DNA of 24,125 nucleotides from Caryophanales bacterium UBA2289 (lineage in GTDB: Bacteria; Bacillota_I; Bacilli_A; Izemoplasmatales; Hujiaoplasmataceae). The position numbers were made by a program, and so were the translations under genes. The notes below the pieces were generated by a model that saw nothing but the letters and a program-made list of their open reading frames with translations, was not told the origin of the DNA and did not search any database. The stretch's first letter is position 1, and every line of letters starts with the position of its first letter. This document shows, piece after piece, positions 13,223 through 21,138 of the stretch. Location: positions 1-24,125 of the forward strand of contig DDWJ01000021.1 of assembly GCA_002345505.1 (NCBI GenBank), given 5' to 3'.

Positions 13223-15019
13223 ATGTGCGGAATAGTTGGTTATATTGGTGACTTAAGAGCTACCGATGTAATTTTGAATGGACTTAAGAAGTTAGAATAC
13301 CGAGGTTATGATTCATGTGGAATCAGTTTTTTAGATTCAAGCAAGAAGGAATTTACAACCTATAAGACAGTTGGCAGGGTTGATTTATTAATAAATAGTT
13401 TTGATTATAACGTAGAAAACAAAGTAGGAATTGGTCACACTAGATGGGCAACCCATGGTGAACCAAACCAAGTTAATTCCCACCCACATTCATCAAGTTC
13501 TAAAAGATTCATCGTTGTTCACAACGGTGTTATTGATAATTATTTAGAGCTTATAGCGAGATATTTAGAGGGAGTTAAACTAATTAGTGAGACTGATACT
13601 GAAGTTATTGCGAATTTAGTTGAAAAGTTTTCTCAGACAATGTCGGCTGAAGAAGCGGTTAGAAAGACACTTTCTTTATTAGAGGGTTCTTATGCTTTAT
13701 TAATAATGGATAATGAAGAAGTTAATAAGATTTATGCGGCTAAGAATAAGAGTCCGCTTTTAATTGGTTCTAGTGACAAAGGTATAACATTTGGGTCAGA
13801 TTTAATGGCTTTGGTAGGTAATTCAGAATATTATTACTTAATTGAAGATAAAACATTTATCGTCGCGAAGACTAATGGCAAACCTGATTTTCAAGCTTAT
13901 GACATTATTGGAAAAAAAGTTAAGTTGGATCAACATAAGATGGATTTAGCGGATAATGAAATTGATAAGGGTGGTTATGAGCATTTTATGTTAAAAGAAA
14001 TCTCGGAACAACCAGCTGTTATCAGACGAATATTAGCTAAATATATGGTTGATGGCAAGCTTAAAATCAGTGATGAAGTCAAAGCGAAGTTTGTAAATAA
14101 GAAAAGAATTTATATTATCGCAGCTGGAACTTCAATGCATGCAGGATTCATTGGTAAGTACTATTTTGAAAATCTAACTAAGATACCAACAGAAGTATTT
14201 ATCGCTAGCGAGTTTGCATATAATCAGCCTTTGCTTGAGAAAGATGGAATTTTTATTTTGATATCTCAAAGCGGTGAAACCGCTGATTTAAGAGCTTGTC
14301 TAGTAAATATCAGACAGATGGGATATCCAAGTTTAACAATAACAAACGTTATTACTTCAACCCTAGCTAGAGAAGCTGATATGCGTTTAGAAATCTTTGC
14401 TGGACCAGAGATTGCAGTGGCTTCTACTAAAGCTTATGTAGCTCAAGTAACAGTTTTAGCTGTTCTTGCCTACAGTTTAGCTAAGGAGAAGAGCTTTGAT
14501 TTAGGCTTTGAACTTTCCCGAGTTTCAATCGCTATGGAAAGTTTGATTGATCAAAAGGAATATATCGAAGGTTTAGTCACAAGAAAACTTAAGAAGAGAA
14601 ATTGTTTCTATATTGGTAGAGGCATTGATTATTATACTTCCTTAGAAGCAGCTTTAAAATTAAAAGAAATATCTTATATTCAAACCGAAGGTTTTGCGGC
14701 AGGAGAGTTAAAACATGGAACTATTGCTTTAATTGAAAAGGATGTTCCAGTTATTGCGATTATCACTCAAAAGAATACTAGTCATAATACTAGAAGCAAT
14801 GTTCATGAAGTTAAGGCTAGAGGTGCCACAACCATAATCATTTCTTTAGAGAGTGTTGCGGATAATTCTGATGATATTATTCTTTCTGATGTTCACCAAA
14901 TGTTAGCACCACTTTTAAGTGTTGTTCCGACACAGTTGATCGCTTATTATAAGGCTAAGGAACTTAATCTTGATATTGATAAACCAAGAAATTTGGCTAA
15001 ATCAGTAACAGTAGAGTAG
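13223..15019 (+). CDS. glmS: Glutamine-fructose-6-phosphate aminotransferase GlmS
   Basis: GlmS makes glucosamine-6-phosphate from fructose-6-phosphate and glutamine. The true start is the ATG at 13223: it gives MCGIVGYIG, whose Cys2 becomes the N-terminal nucleophile after Met removal, and AGGAGGGG lies just upstream. A longer reading from a TTG at 13169 is excluded because that TTG is the -35 box. The 598-residue protein has the class II glutaminase domain (about 1-220; GHTRWATHG, HNGVIDNY, SETDTEV) and two SIS domains (ISQSGETAD; RGIDYYTSLEAALKLKEIS), ending in DKPRNLAKSVTVE, the C-terminal tail that gates the active site. It heads a contiguous glm gene set. Confidence 0.97.
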   Translation: MCGIVGYIGDLRATDVILNGLKKLEYRGYDSCGISFLDSSKKEFTTYKTVGRVDLLINSFDYNVENKVGIGHTRWATHGEPNQVNSHPHSSSSKRFIVVHNGVIDNYLELIARYLEGVKLISETDTEVIANLVEKFSQTMSAEEAVRKTLSLLEGSYALLIMDNEEVNKIYAAKNKSPLLIGSSDKGITFGSDLMALVGNSEYYYLIEDKTFIVAKTNGKPDFQAYDIIGKKVKLDQHKMDLADNEIDKGGYEHFMLKEISEQPAVIRRILAKYMVDGKLKISDEVKAKFVNKKRIYIIAAGTSMHAGFIGKYYFENLTKIPTEVFIASEFAYNQPLLEKDGIFILISQSGETADLRACLVNIRQMGYPSLTITNVITSTLAREADMRLEIFAGPEIAVASTKAYVAQVTVLAVLAYSLAKEKSFDLGFELSRVSIAMESLIDQKEYIEGLVTRKLKKRNCFYIGRGIDYYTSLEAALKLKEISYIQTEGFAAGELKHGTIALIEKDVPVIAIITQKNTSHNTRSNVHEVKARGATTIIISLESVADNSDDIILSDVHQMLAPLLSVVPTQLIAYYKAKELNLDIDKPRNLAKSVTVE

Positions 15020-15029
15020 GTGATTTAGT

Positions 15030-16328
15030 TTGAAATATTTTGGAACTGACGGTATTAGAGGTAAAGCTATTAGTTTTATAAGCAGTGAAATGAGTTTAAG
15101 AGTTGGAAAAAGTCTTTACCTTTTTAAAAATATAACAGACAAAATCTATATCGCTAGAGATACAAGAGTTTCTGGTGCTATGATAGTTGAAAACATTAAA
15201 AAAGGGGCTTTAATGGCCGGTATTGATGTATGCGATCTTGGTGTCTATGCGACACCAATTTTAGCTTTTGCATCGGTTGTTAATGAATCGCTGGCAATAA
15301 TGGTTACAGCAAGTCATAATCCTTATCAGGATAACGGAATTAAAATCTTTAATCGAGGTGAAAAATCCACTTCTGATATGGAAGAATCAATCGAAAAGGT
15401 TATTGATGAAGATATTGATTTAACAGGAATAGTTTTAGGAAAAGAGTTTGAAGATACTTCTATTATTGACAAGTATTTTGAAAATTATCAACCTTTTAAG
15501 ATTAATCTAAGTTTGAAGGTGGGATTAGATTTAGCTAATGGGGCTACAACGACTTCAGCATTAAAAGCTTTAGGAAGTTTTCTGGATGATTATCACTTAA
15601 TTGGCAATGTACCAAACGGAGAAAATATAAATCTTAACTGTGGTTCAACATATTTAAGGGCTTTACAAGAGTTGGTAATTAGAAATAGTCTCGATTTAGG
15701 ATTTGCCTTTGACGGTGATGGTGATAGAGTTTTAGTAGTAGATGATTTAGGCGAGATTATTGACGGTGATTTATTAATCTATCTTATGGCTAAATACTTA
15801 AAAGAAATGAATCTGTTAAACAATGATGTAGTTGTCTTGTCAAAGATGAGTAATTTAGGTATAATTAAAGCGCTTGAAAAATTAGGTATTAGAGTTGTTC
15901 AAACCGACGTTGGTGACAAATATATCTTTAAAGCTTTAGCTGAAGAACAAGGTGTCTTAGGTGGAGAGAACTCCGGTCACATTATCAATAAAACTTTGTT
16001 TAAAAGTGGAGATGGTGTTTTAAATGCTTGGTTTCTTTTAAAGATATTAAATCATTATCAAACTAAGTTATCGGTTCTAAAGAAGGAAGTTACATATTAT
16101 CCGGATATTTTAATCAATATCAAAAACATTAATAAAGAAATCGTTAATGATTTAGAGGTTATTAGTAAAGTAAAAACTTATAAAGACATTTTAGGTAATG
16201 ATGGTAAGGTTTTAGTTAGAGCAAGTGGTACAGAGCCTTTGATTCGAGTATCTGTATCCGCACCAACTAATGAATTAGTAGAAAAAATAAGTAAAGATTT
16301 GGTAGAAATAATCGAATCTAAACGGTAA
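15030..16328 (+). CDS. glmM: Phosphoglucosamine mutase GlmM
   Basis: GlmM interconverts glucosamine-6-phosphate and glucosamine-1-phosphate, the step after GlmS. The 432-residue protein, slightly shorter than the roughly 450 usual, starts KYFGTDGIRG. The phosphoserine loop is TASHNP with S95, the Mg-binding loop is DGDGDR (228-233) and the C-terminal phosphate-binding loop is RASGTEPLIRV. The start codon is TTG, with AGGTGA at 15018-15023 overlapping the end of the glmS stop and six bases before it; no alternative ATG gives the conserved KYFGTDGIRG N-terminus. It follows glmS by 10 nt and is co-transcribed. Confidence 0.96.
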   Translation: MKYFGTDGIRGKAISFISSEMSLRVGKSLYLFKNITDKIYIARDTRVSGAMIVENIKKGALMAGIDVCDLGVYATPILAFASVVNESLAIMVTASHNPYQDNGIKIFNRGEKSTSDMEESIEKVIDEDIDLTGIVLGKEFEDTSIIDKYFENYQPFKINLSLKVGLDLANGATTTSALKALGSFLDDYHLIGNVPNGENINLNCGSTYLRALQELVIRNSLDLGFAFDGDGDRVLVVDDLGEIIDGDLLIYLMAKYLKEMNLLNNDVVVLSKMSNLGIIKALEKLGIRVVQTDVGDKYIFKALAEEQGVLGGENSGHIINKTLFKSGDGVLNAWFLLKILNHYQTKLSVLKKEVTYYPDILINIKNINKEIVNDLEVISKVKTYKDILGNDGKVLVRASGTEPLIRVSVSAPTNELVEKISKDLVEIIESKR

Positions 16329-16360
16329 GTATTAATAATAGAATCTTTTGGGAGGCTTTT

Positions 16361-17740
16361 ATGAGAAGATATGCGATTATTCTAGCTGCTGGGAAGGGTA
16401 CTAGAATGAAAACGGATTTGCCTAAGTGTGCTTATCCGTTGTTAAAGAAGCCAATGATTGCTTACATCGTTGAACATCTTTATAAATCGACAGTAATTGA
16501 TGAGTTAATTACTGTTGTGGGACATAAGAAAGAAGTATTGCAAGAAATATTAAATTCAACAGTGAAATATGCCGTTCAAGAAGAACAATTAGGCACAGGA
16601 CACGCAGTTTTAGCGGCTAAAGATTATATCAAAGATATGGATGGTTATACAATCATTTTACCAGGAGATATGCCCTTGATTGATGCCTCTGTCATTAAAG
16701 AAGCGATTGAGGAACATAATGAGTTCAGACATGATTTAACAGTCGTGAGTACAATACTCGAAGAACCTTTTGGCTATGGCCGAATTATTAGGGATGAAGC
16801 AGGTTATTTGAATTCAATCGTTGAAGAAAATGATGCTAGTAAAGATGAAAAGAAGATAAAAGAAATTAATACTGGGATATATATTATAGATAACCGATTT
16901 TTAATACCGGCATTAATGAAAATCAAAAATAAGAATGCTAAGAATGAATACTACCTAACTGACATCGTGAAAATCTTAAAAGATGAATTGAAGTTAGTTG
17001 GGACTTATTTACTGAAGAATTCTCATAAAGCTATGGGTGTAAATGATTTATATACTTTAAGTAAAGCTGAGAATATTTTAAGATATAATATCAATAAAGA
17101 ACTGATGATCAGTGGTGTCGCTATGATTAACCCAGATACAATTACAATCGGCCAAAATGTTGTTATTGAGGAAAATGTTACAATTCATCCAAACACTTAT
17201 ATAACTGGCAATTCAATCATTAGAAAGTGTTCAACCATAGGACCTAACACCGAGATTCACAACTCAATCATTGGTGAGGGAGTTACTTGTAAACATTCGC
17301 TTGTCTATAACTCTGAAATCAAGAATCATTCCAAAGTTGGGCCATTTGCTCACTTAAGAGATGGCGCAATTATTGGCGAAAGTAACCGTATTGGTAACTT
17401 TGTGGAAGTTAAGAAGTCAGTAACAGGAAATGAATTTAAAGCCTCGCATTTAGCCTATATTGGTGATGCGGAAATTGGTAATAATGTTAACTTTGGTTGT
17501 GGATCAATAACCGTTAATTATGATGGTGTCAACAAGTATAAAACAATTATTGGTAATGATGTTTTTGTCGGCTGTAATTCAAATCTTATCGCTCCGATTA
17601 AAATTGATGATAATGCGATGATCGCGGCTGGTTCGACATTGGACAAGAATGTACCTAAGGGTTCGCTAGCGATTGCTAGAGCTTATCAAGTCAATAAAGA
17701 AAACTATATCAGAAAACCCGTTAAAAAGATTAAGAAATAA
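16361..17740 (+). CDS. glmU: Bifunctional UDP-GlcNAc pyrophosphorylase / GlcN-1-P acetyltransferase GlmU
   Basis: GlmU acetylates glucosamine-1-phosphate and then transfers UMP to give UDP-GlcNAc, completing the pathway started by glmS and glmM. The 459-residue length is normal. The N-terminal uridyltransferase domain has LAAGKGTRM (8-16), QLGTGHAV and PGDMPLID. The C-terminal half (about 250-459) is a left-handed beta helix of hexapeptide repeats with the acetyltransferase motifs HLRDGAIIG, NFVEVKKS, HLAYIGDAEIG and NFGCGSITVNYDG. GGGAGG lies upstream of the ATG. The gene follows glmM by 32 nt and is followed immediately by the infC promoter with no terminator between. Confidence 0.97.
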   Translation: MRRYAIILAAGKGTRMKTDLPKCAYPLLKKPMIAYIVEHLYKSTVIDELITVVGHKKEVLQEILNSTVKYAVQEEQLGTGHAVLAAKDYIKDMDGYTIILPGDMPLIDASVIKEAIEEHNEFRHDLTVVSTILEEPFGYGRIIRDEAGYLNSIVEENDASKDEKKIKEINTGIYIIDNRFLIPALMKIKNKNAKNEYYLTDIVKILKDELKLVGTYLLKNSHKAMGVNDLYTLSKAENILRYNINKELMISGVAMINPDTITIGQNVVIEENVTIHPNTYITGNSIIRKCSTIGPNTEIHNSIIGEGVTCKHSLVYNSEIKNHSKVGPFAHLRDGAIIGESNRIGNFVEVKKSVTGNEFKASHLAYIGDAEIGNNVNFGCGSITVNYDGVNKYKTIIGNDVFVGCNSNLIAPIKIDDNAMIAAGSTLDKNVPKGSLAIARAYQVNKENYIRKPVKKIKK

Positions 17741-17743
17741 TAG

Positions 17744-17772
17744 TTGACAATATTAGTCAAATGTATTATAAT
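17744..17772 (+). promoter_or_regulatory. Consensus promoter for infC-rpmI-rplT
   Basis: A perfect TTGACA (17744-17749) and a perfect TATAAT (17767-17772) are separated by 17 bp, the best promoter in the window, as expected for a ribosomal protein operon. Transcription would begin near 17779. Confidence 0.92.
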
Positions 17773-17778
17773 CATTAA

Positions 17779-17913
17779 CGGTCTAAAAAAGAAAGTAAGA
17801 GTACCCACTCTTCACCTGATTGATACATGTCGATAGGTCAATGCTTATAATAATTAATTATTACATGCGAAGTGGGTACCTATTGGTACTCATTTTTTTA
17901 TACCTTGGAGGTG
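17779..17913 (+). promoter_or_regulatory. L20-type autoregulatory leader (transcription attenuator) of infC operon
   Basis: Two mutually exclusive pairings are visible. The terminator is TGGGTACC (17873-17880), loop TATT, GGTACTCA (17885-17892) and seven Ts (17893-17899). The competing antiterminator pairs GTACCCACT (17801-17809) with AGTGGGTAC (17871-17879), a perfect 9-bp helix. The upstream segment GAGTACC (17799-17805) can also pair with GGTACTC (17885-17891). In Bacillus the infC-rpmI-rplT leader is attenuated by ribosomal protein L20; position and architecture match, so L20 control is inferred. The middle carries a short stem ATTGA/TCAAT (17819-17823/17838-17842) that could combine with ACC/GGT (17814-17816/17836-17838) as a pseudoknot-like element sharing T17838, and a 16-nt palindrome near 17850-17865. 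Confidence 0.8.
17873..17899 (+). terminator. Attenuator terminator inside the infC leader
   Basis: An 8-bp stem including one G-U pair with a TATT tetraloop is followed by a run of seven Ts. It lies before the infC Shine-Dalgarno, so it can stop transcripts from the infC promoter, and also read-through from glmU. Confidence 0.82.
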
Positions 17914-17920
17914 TTTTAAT

Positions 17921-18463
17921 ATTTTATATAACAATCAAAAACCGGTAAAAAAAGATACTAATTTAGTCAATGAAGAAATTCGTTTTAAAACTGTTTTAGT
18001 TATTGGTGCAGATGGATTCCAGTTTGGAGAAAAAACTGCAGCAGAAGCGAATCGAATCGCTAAGGAACAGGGTTATGATTTGGTGTGCGTTGCGCCAGGC
18101 GCTAAACCACCAGTATGCAAACTGATGGATTACAGCAAATTCCGTTACGAACAACAAAGAAAAGCTCGAGAAGCAAAGAAGCATCAAAAAGTTGTCGAAC
18201 TCAAAGAGATCAGAATGACAGCTGTTATTGACACGCATGACTTTGAGACAAAGCTTAAAAATGCTCATAAATTCCTTTCTAAAGAGAATAAATTAAAAGT
18301 ATCCGTACGTTTACCATACAGAGCTAATTCAGCTCTAATTGAGCAAGGTAAGAACGTTTTGACACGCTTTGCGGAAGGTTTAACTGAAGTTGGCGAGTTA
18401 GAAAATAAAATAAGCCATGACGGAAGATTTCTGTCTATGTTATTAACACCAGTAAAAAAATAA
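17921..18463 (+). CDS. infC: Translation initiation factor IF-3, with ATT start codon
   Basis: IF-3 binds the 30S subunit, prevents premature 50S joining and discriminates against non-canonical start codons. The open frame extends upstream of any ATG, GTG or TTG that would keep the N-domain; the only suitable start is ATT at 17921, with GGAGGTG at 17907-17913 and 7-nt spacing. This yields 180 residues, the usual IF-3 length. The N-domain includes VNEEIRFKTVLVIGADG and the linker/C-domain GAKPPVCKLMDYSKFRYEQQ and later VVELKEIRM and RLPYRA. An AUU start is classic for infC and lets IF-3 repress its own translation. Starting at the TTG at 18080 would remove about 53 residues of the conserved N-domain. 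Confidence 0.95.
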   Translation: MLYNNQKPVKKDTNLVNEEIRFKTVLVIGADGFQFGEKTAAEANRIAKEQGYDLVCVAPGAKPPVCKLMDYSKFRYEQQRKAREAKKHQKVVELKEIRMTAVIDTHDFETKLKNAHKFLSKENKLKVSVRLPYRANSALIEQGKNVLTRFAEGLTEVGELENKISHDGRFLSMLLTPVKK

Positions 18464-18484
18464 GACTAAAGGAGAGAGTTAATT

Positions 18485-18682
18485 ATGCCAAAAATGAAAT
18501 CACACTCAGGTACAAAGAAAAGATTAAAAAGAACTGGATCTGGAAAACTATCTAGACCATCAACTTTTCAGGGCCATTTGATGAGCCATAAATCACCAAA
18601 ACAAAATCGTCAATCAAGAAATGTAGAAATCGTTTCAAAATCAGACGAAAAAAGAATCAAACATATGGTTCCATACTTGTAA
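18485..18682 (+). CDS. rpmI: 50S ribosomal protein L35
   Basis: A 65-residue basic protein beginning MPKMKSHSGTKKRLKRTGSGK, the hallmark N-terminus of L35, and ending HMVPYL. It is a late-assembly component of the large subunit. It lies between infC and rplT in the conserved order infC-rpmI-rplT, 21 nt after infC, with GGAGAG upstream of the ATG. Confidence 0.97.
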   Translation: MPKMKSHSGTKKRLKRTGSGKLSRPSTFQGHLMSHKSPKQNRQSRNVEIVSKSDEKRIKHMVPYL

Positions 18683-18703
18683 GCGAAGGAAGGATGAGAG
18701 AAG

Positions 18704-19063
18704 ATGCCAAGAGTTAAAGGTAGTTTCGTAACTAGAAACAGACGTAAAAAAATTATTAAATTAGCAAAAGGTTACTTTGGTTCTAAGCACGTTTTATTTA
18801 AAACTGCTAAAGAACAAGTAATGCATTCATTCAAATATGCATATAGAGACCGTAGAAGAAGAAAAAGAGATTTCCGTAAATTATGGATTACTAGAATTAA
18901 TGCAGCGGCTAGATTGAATGAAATGAGTTATTCAAGATTAATCAATGGATTAAAATTAGCTAATATTGAAGTAAACCGTAAGGTTTTAGCTGATATCGCT
19001 ATTACCGATCCAAAAGGATTCGCTGATCTTTGTAAACAAGCTGAAAAAGCTTTAAGCAAATAA
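18704..19063 (+). CDS. rplT: 50S ribosomal protein L20
   Basis: This 119-residue protein starts MPRVKGSFVTRNRRKKIIKL and is highly basic over its first 60 residues (RDRRRRKRDF), the extended tail that penetrates 23S rRNA, followed by the globular domain with SYSRLINGLKLA and NRKVLADIA. L20 is essential for early 50S assembly and in Bacillus it represses its own operon by binding the leader mRNA. It is the last gene of the operon and the likely ligand of the attenuator at 17779-17913. A strong hairpin terminator follows. Confidence 0.97.
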   Translation: MPRVKGSFVTRNRRKKIIKLAKGYFGSKHVLFKTAKEQVMHSFKYAYRDRRRRKRDFRKLWITRINAAARLNEMSYSRLINGLKLANIEVNRKVLADIAITDPKGFADLCKQAEKALSK

Positions 19064-19087
19064 ACGCATATTTTAAAAAATGAAATT

Positions 19088-19112
19088 AAAGTCTAGAAAT
19101 AGACTTTTTTTT
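19088..19112 (+). terminator. Intrinsic terminator after rplT
   Basis: AAAGTCTA (19088-19095), a GAAA tetraloop and TAGACTTT (19100-19107) form a perfect 8-bp stem that runs into eight Ts (19105-19112). Confidence 0.9.
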
Positions 19113-19124
19113 CTTGGTTTACAT

Positions 19125-19153
19125 TTGCAAATAAAGTACTTTTTTGGTATATT
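19125..19153 (+). promoter_or_regulatory. Promoter for the NatAB-like operon
   Basis: TTGCAA (19125-19130) and TATATT (19148-19153) are spaced 17 bp. An overlapping better -10, TATAAT at 19153-19158, has no properly spaced -35, so the exact start is ambiguous. Confidence 0.5.
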
Positions 19154-19191
19154 ATAATAGAGTAAGAATGTCTAAAAATTAAGGGGTAAAT

Positions 19192-19962
19192 ATGCTAGAA
19201 ACAATTAGAGTCGAGAATATCTCTAAAACTTTTACATTATCAAAGAAACAGATGCGAATTGACAAAACTAATAATAAGTATAAAACTGCAGTTGACGATT
19301 TAAGTTTTGTTGCTTATAAGGGTGAAATATATGGGTTACTAGGGCCAAATGGCGCTGGTAAAACTACAACACTAAGGTGTATTTCAACACTGATTAAACC
19401 CGATAAGGGTGATATCTTTATCAATGATCATTCCGTTATAAATGAGCCAAATATTGTTAGAAGCAAGATTGGATTTTTAACTAGTGAATTAAAGTTAGAA
19501 GATTTTTTCACGCCGAATTATTTATATGACTTCTTTTCTAAGTTACATAATATTCCAAGTGATGTTTCAAACGAAAGAAAGACAAAGATGTTTGCTAAGT
19601 TTGGCATTGATGATTTTAAAGAGGTTAAAATCGCCGAGTTATCAAGCGGTATGAAACAAAAGGTGCAATTGGTGATTTCAATTGTCCACGATCCTGATAT
19701 CATTATCTTTGATGAGCCGACTAATGGCTTAGATGTGTTAACAGCGAAGGTTGTAACTGACTTTTTACTAGAATTAAAAGCAGCAGGAAAAACAATAATT
19801 GTTTCTACACACATTTTTTCTTTAGTTGAAAAGATCTGTGATCGTGTAGGCATTATCTTGAATGGTAAACTAAAATTGACTGATTCAGTCAGTAATTTAA
19901 TTAAAGATCAGACGCTTGAAGAAAGGTTCTTTGCTTTGGTAGAAACGGAGGGTAATATATGA
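19192..19962 (+). CDS. ABC transporter ATP-binding protein, NatA-like
   Basis: This 256-residue ABC ATPase has Walker A GPNGAGKTT (51-59), signature LSSGMKQK, Walker B IIIFDEPTNGLD and the switch His in VSTH. The MKQK signature and size fit the NatA subfamily, whose characterised member exports Na+ with NatB; the substrate here is not shown by sequence. An insertion of charged residues near 18-32 precedes the P-loop, as in NatA. AGGGGT precedes the ATG, and the TGA overlaps the permease start, so the two are translated together. It heads a plus-strand run extending to 23787. Confidence 0.9.
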   Translation: MLETIRVENISKTFTLSKKQMRIDKTNNKYKTAVDDLSFVAYKGEIYGLLGPNGAGKTTTLRCISTLIKPDKGDIFINDHSVINEPNIVRSKIGFLTSELKLEDFFTPNYLYDFFSKLHNIPSDVSNERKTKMFAKFGIDDFKEVKIAELSSGMKQKVQLVISIVHDPDIIIFDEPTNGLDVLTAKVVTDFLLELKAAGKTIIVSTHIFSLVEKICDRVGIILNGKLKLTDSVSNLIKDQTLEERFFALVETEGNI

Positions 19963-21128
19963 AAAATATCCTAACGGTTTTTAAAAAGGAATGGGACCGT
20001 GTTATTAAAGACAAAAGATTGGTATTGATGGTTATTTTATTACCAGGGTTATTAATCTATATGATTTATAGCGTTATGGGAACGATGATTAATAATCAAA
20101 CTGAAGTGATTAGTGATATAGCAGTTGTGAATCCTCTAGAAGATTTTCGAGCAATTTATGAATCTTTGGAAGATATGGACTTTTTAAATATTACTGCAAT
20201 CGGCTTAACTGAAGTAGATGAATATAAGGAAAAAATTGATAATGAAGAATGGACGATGGTAATAGTTTTTCCTGAAGGAATTGAAAACTATGATGGAACT
20301 GGTGTAAAACCAGTAGTTGAAGTCTACTCTAATCCTAACCAGTTGGAATCAAGTAACATCAATAATCGTTTCTTGAATTACTTGATTGCTTATCAAGAAG
20401 CTTTAAGTTATGAACTTCATGGTGATACAACATATTTTATGATTAATCAAAGTCAAACTGAACTTGATGAAAATCAATTGATGGGTACAGTGTTAAGTCA
20501 ATTGATGCCAATGTTAATCATTATGTTTTTATTCTCAGGAGCAATGAGTATTGGACCAGAAGCTATTGCTGGGGAGAAAGAAAGAGGCACGATTGCGACA
20601 ATTCTGATAACGCCTATTAAGCGTAAAGAATTAGCGATGGGTAAGATTTTGAGTCTATCTGTTTTATCGCTATTATCGGCCGTTTCCTCATTTTTAGGGA
20701 TTATTTTGAGCTTACCAAAATTAATTAACCAGCAAGATGCTAATATGGCAATTTATGGTTTTAATGATTACTTGTTAATCTTCTTAGTTTTATTCTCAAC
20801 GATCTTTGTGATTATCGGGATTATTTCTATTCTTTCTGCTTTCGCTAAAAGTGTCAAAGAGGCTGGGTCTTATATAACACCGGTTTATATCTTAACAATT
20901 TTGGTGTCGATAACAAGTTCTTTCAGCAACAATCAAGATCCAAGTATCTATAGATTTTTTATGCCAATACTTAATAGTGTTGAATGCTTAAGAGCTATAA
21001 TGACATTTTCTCCTAATGCTTTGATGTATACTTTAATTACTGTAGCCTCTAATGTAGTTTATCTTGCGATATTTGTTGCAGTTTTGAATAAAATGTTTAA
21101 TTCAGAAAAAATTATGTTTGCTAAATAG
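19959..21128 (+). CDS. ABC-2 type permease, NatB-like
   Basis: This 389-residue membrane protein has the NatB/ABC-2 layout: one N-terminal span (about 22-44), a long extracytoplasmic domain (about 45-175), then a cluster of five or so C-terminal spans (about 178-380). The segment GPEAIAGEKERGTIATILITP between spans is the conserved ABC-2 coupling region. It overlaps the ATPase by ATGA. Together they form a NatAB-type exporter of sodium, drugs or lipids; the family does not determine the substrate. Confidence 0.88.
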   Translation: MKNILTVFKKEWDRVIKDKRLVLMVILLPGLLIYMIYSVMGTMINNQTEVISDIAVVNPLEDFRAIYESLEDMDFLNITAIGLTEVDEYKEKIDNEEWTMVIVFPEGIENYDGTGVKPVVEVYSNPNQLESSNINNRFLNYLIAYQEALSYELHGDTTYFMINQSQTELDENQLMGTVLSQLMPMLIIMFLFSGAMSIGPEAIAGEKERGTIATILITPIKRKELAMGKILSLSVLSLLSAVSSFLGIILSLPKLINQQDANMAIYGFNDYLLIFLVLFSTIFVIIGIISILSAFAKSVKEAGSYITPVYILTILVSITSSFSNNQDPSIYRFFMPILNSVECLRAIMTFSPNALMYTLITVASNVVYLAIFVAVLNKMFNSEKIMFAK

Positions 21129-21138
21129 GTAAGTGAAA

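Noticed and set aside
17850..17865. 16-nt AT palindrome in the infC leader considered as an operator
   Set aside because: It consists only of A and T and sits between the attenuator arms, so it is more simply a spacer hairpin of the leader.
17996..18268. Minus-strand ORF of 90 codons opposite infC
   Set aside because: It is a shadow of infC, with no ribosome binding site and no recognisable protein features.
18080..18463. Short IF-3 of 127 residues starting at TTG 18080
   Set aside because: It would lack most of the conserved IF-3 N-domain, which is encoded in frame upstream back to the ATT at 17921 with a strong Shine-Dalgarno.
19518..19853. Minus-strand ORF of 111 codons opposite the NatA-like gene
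   Set aside because: It lies entirely within a conserved ABC ATPase gene and has no initiation signals of its own.
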